From Acanthaster planci (taxonomy: Eukaryota; Echinodermata; Asteroidea; Valvatida; Acanthasteridae), in contig NW_019091397.1 in NCBI RefSeq assembly GCF_001949145.1, positions 551,353 to 583,297 on the forward strand: 31,945 nucleotides of DNA, in the 5' to 3' direction. A program made the position numbers and the translations under genes. This document shows, piece by piece, positions 30,967 to 31,945 of the stretch; within the stretch, counting starts at the first letter, position 1, and each line of letters begins with the position of its first letter. The notes below the pieces were generated by a model. It was not told the origin of the DNA. It worked only from the letters and a program-made list of their open reading frames with translations, and ran no database searches.

Positions 30967-31945
30967 CAGGCCTACTTCAGTTTATCGGTAGGCCGGGCTG
31001 TGAGCAGCATTCATGGACTTCAGCATACTTCTGCTTGGCTGGTACCAGGCACCAAAATAGTCTTGGTTGCAAAAGGTGCTATTTTATTTGGTTAAAAATC
31101 CAGCACGCAGCAGCAGCTATGGGACATGTATCAACTATTTTGCCACTTATTTCAGATTATTGCTTTACTCGACTGCCAGACTACCCAGTACCCACACCAG
31201 GGCTTTCACTAGACCAGCGTTAAGGTTGAACTCTGATATTGTGTCATTGTGTCCTAGTTTTGGATCATGCATTATTAAAGGGCATGCACGCAGTATACGC
31301 TGCGAACTCATCTTACTATACAGCTATATGGACGTTGCAGAAATGTACGGGACGTAATAGGTTTGTCAACTGTGCGTCACGAGGTAGTATCATTGATGGC
31401 TCGCGTTGTGTGCAACTGAAAAAGTTCAGTCGAAATTTACGCAAGATTCACTTAAAAAAAAAAGCATTGGAATTCTTACTTATGAACCAATTTTTCTAAA
31501 TTAAGAAATATTTCATAAGAAAATAAGCTTTTTACAATGGTTCTGTGTGAAAATGGATTTGCCGCTCGTGTGGTTACTTTAAGGGAAACCGATCCAGAGT
31601 GAGGAAAAGTGTTGCCACTTTCGTCGATCCTTCTATTAAAGGAACAGGGTCCAAATTTACAGTCCCCTCAAGTATTATACATGTATTTGTCAACAACGGA
31701 AAGCCTTTCTGAGGAATGAGCTACATGTCATGTGTACATTACTTCCTGAACTGTAAGGTTTATGCAAACCTTACAGATGGTAACAACATGTACATGTAGT
31801 CGTATTCAACATGGTACTACTTTGGGATGTATGAAATTTCAATGCCATTACAATAATAAATTATCGAAAATTTCATGAGGTCTCCCAGGATATGGGAGGG
31901 GGGGTCATTTACATTATACATGTACCATTTAAAATGGTGAAATTT
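30967..31945. other. Non-coding DNA at the window end
   Basis: The open frames 30885-31223, 31067-31357 and 31239-31499 have no recognised family and no convincing splice structure. TACATGTA words occur near 31677, 31790 and 31918. A G-run (GGGAGGGGGGG) lies near 31896. Confidence 0.5.

Overview
The window is animal nuclear DNA, most likely from a marine invertebrate and perhaps an echinoderm or other deuterostome (inference). Reasons: small phase-matched exons with GT-AG introns of about 3 kb, an N-terminus that reads as Exportin-5, dense non-coding DNA rich in the palindrome TACATGTA, a decayed Polinton/Maverick-type polymerase, and many fold-back elements. There are no operons or prokaryotic signals. 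Almost every long open frame is either noise or half of an inverted repeat, and the real coding exons are mostly too short or too broken to stand out as ORFs.

Left half, minus strand: the start of an Exportin-5 gene. Exon 1 (12759-12860) carries the ATG, exon 2 is 9478-9605 and exon 3 is 6478-6550. Their phases join exactly (0, then 2, then 0). Exon 4 was not found, so the gene probably continues to the left. Downstream on the same strand, at 1517-5098, is a three-exon gene of the DUF7869 family, a transposase-like family. It kept both introns but has five internal stops and several frameshifts. It probably lies in XPO5 intron 3. The introns also hold an 8-bp-TSD fold-back element (12061-12381), GATTTAAATC and CRE-bearing tandem repeats, a GATC-dense block and a 65-nt hairpin.

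Middle (14.9-19.7 kb): a nest of one repeat family whose long inverted arms are degenerate arrays of GTCGT/CGTCG words, capped by a CT-rich stretch and the end TATGGTGTAC. I resolve an arm-to-arm hairpin (14939-15063), element A (15064-18202, with other repeats inserted) and element B (18226-19724). Their cores are duplicates, so each insertion in A can be dated against B. A 42-N assembly gap is at 14804-14845.

Right half: a decayed, truncated protein-primed family-B DNA polymerase on the minus strand (21665-24060), then an unrecognised broken Cys-rich frame on the same strand (25753-26822). After that come dispersed repeats, a probable LINE 3' end with a UUCG-tetraloop hairpin (28330-28462), a possible first coding exon on the plus strand (29623-29737), a 760-bp near-palindrome (29875-30634) and an abutting smaller fold-back element (30635-30966). 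A fragment of the latter also sits upstream of the XPO5 start.

The family calls come from reading translations and recalling family motifs. No database search was run.
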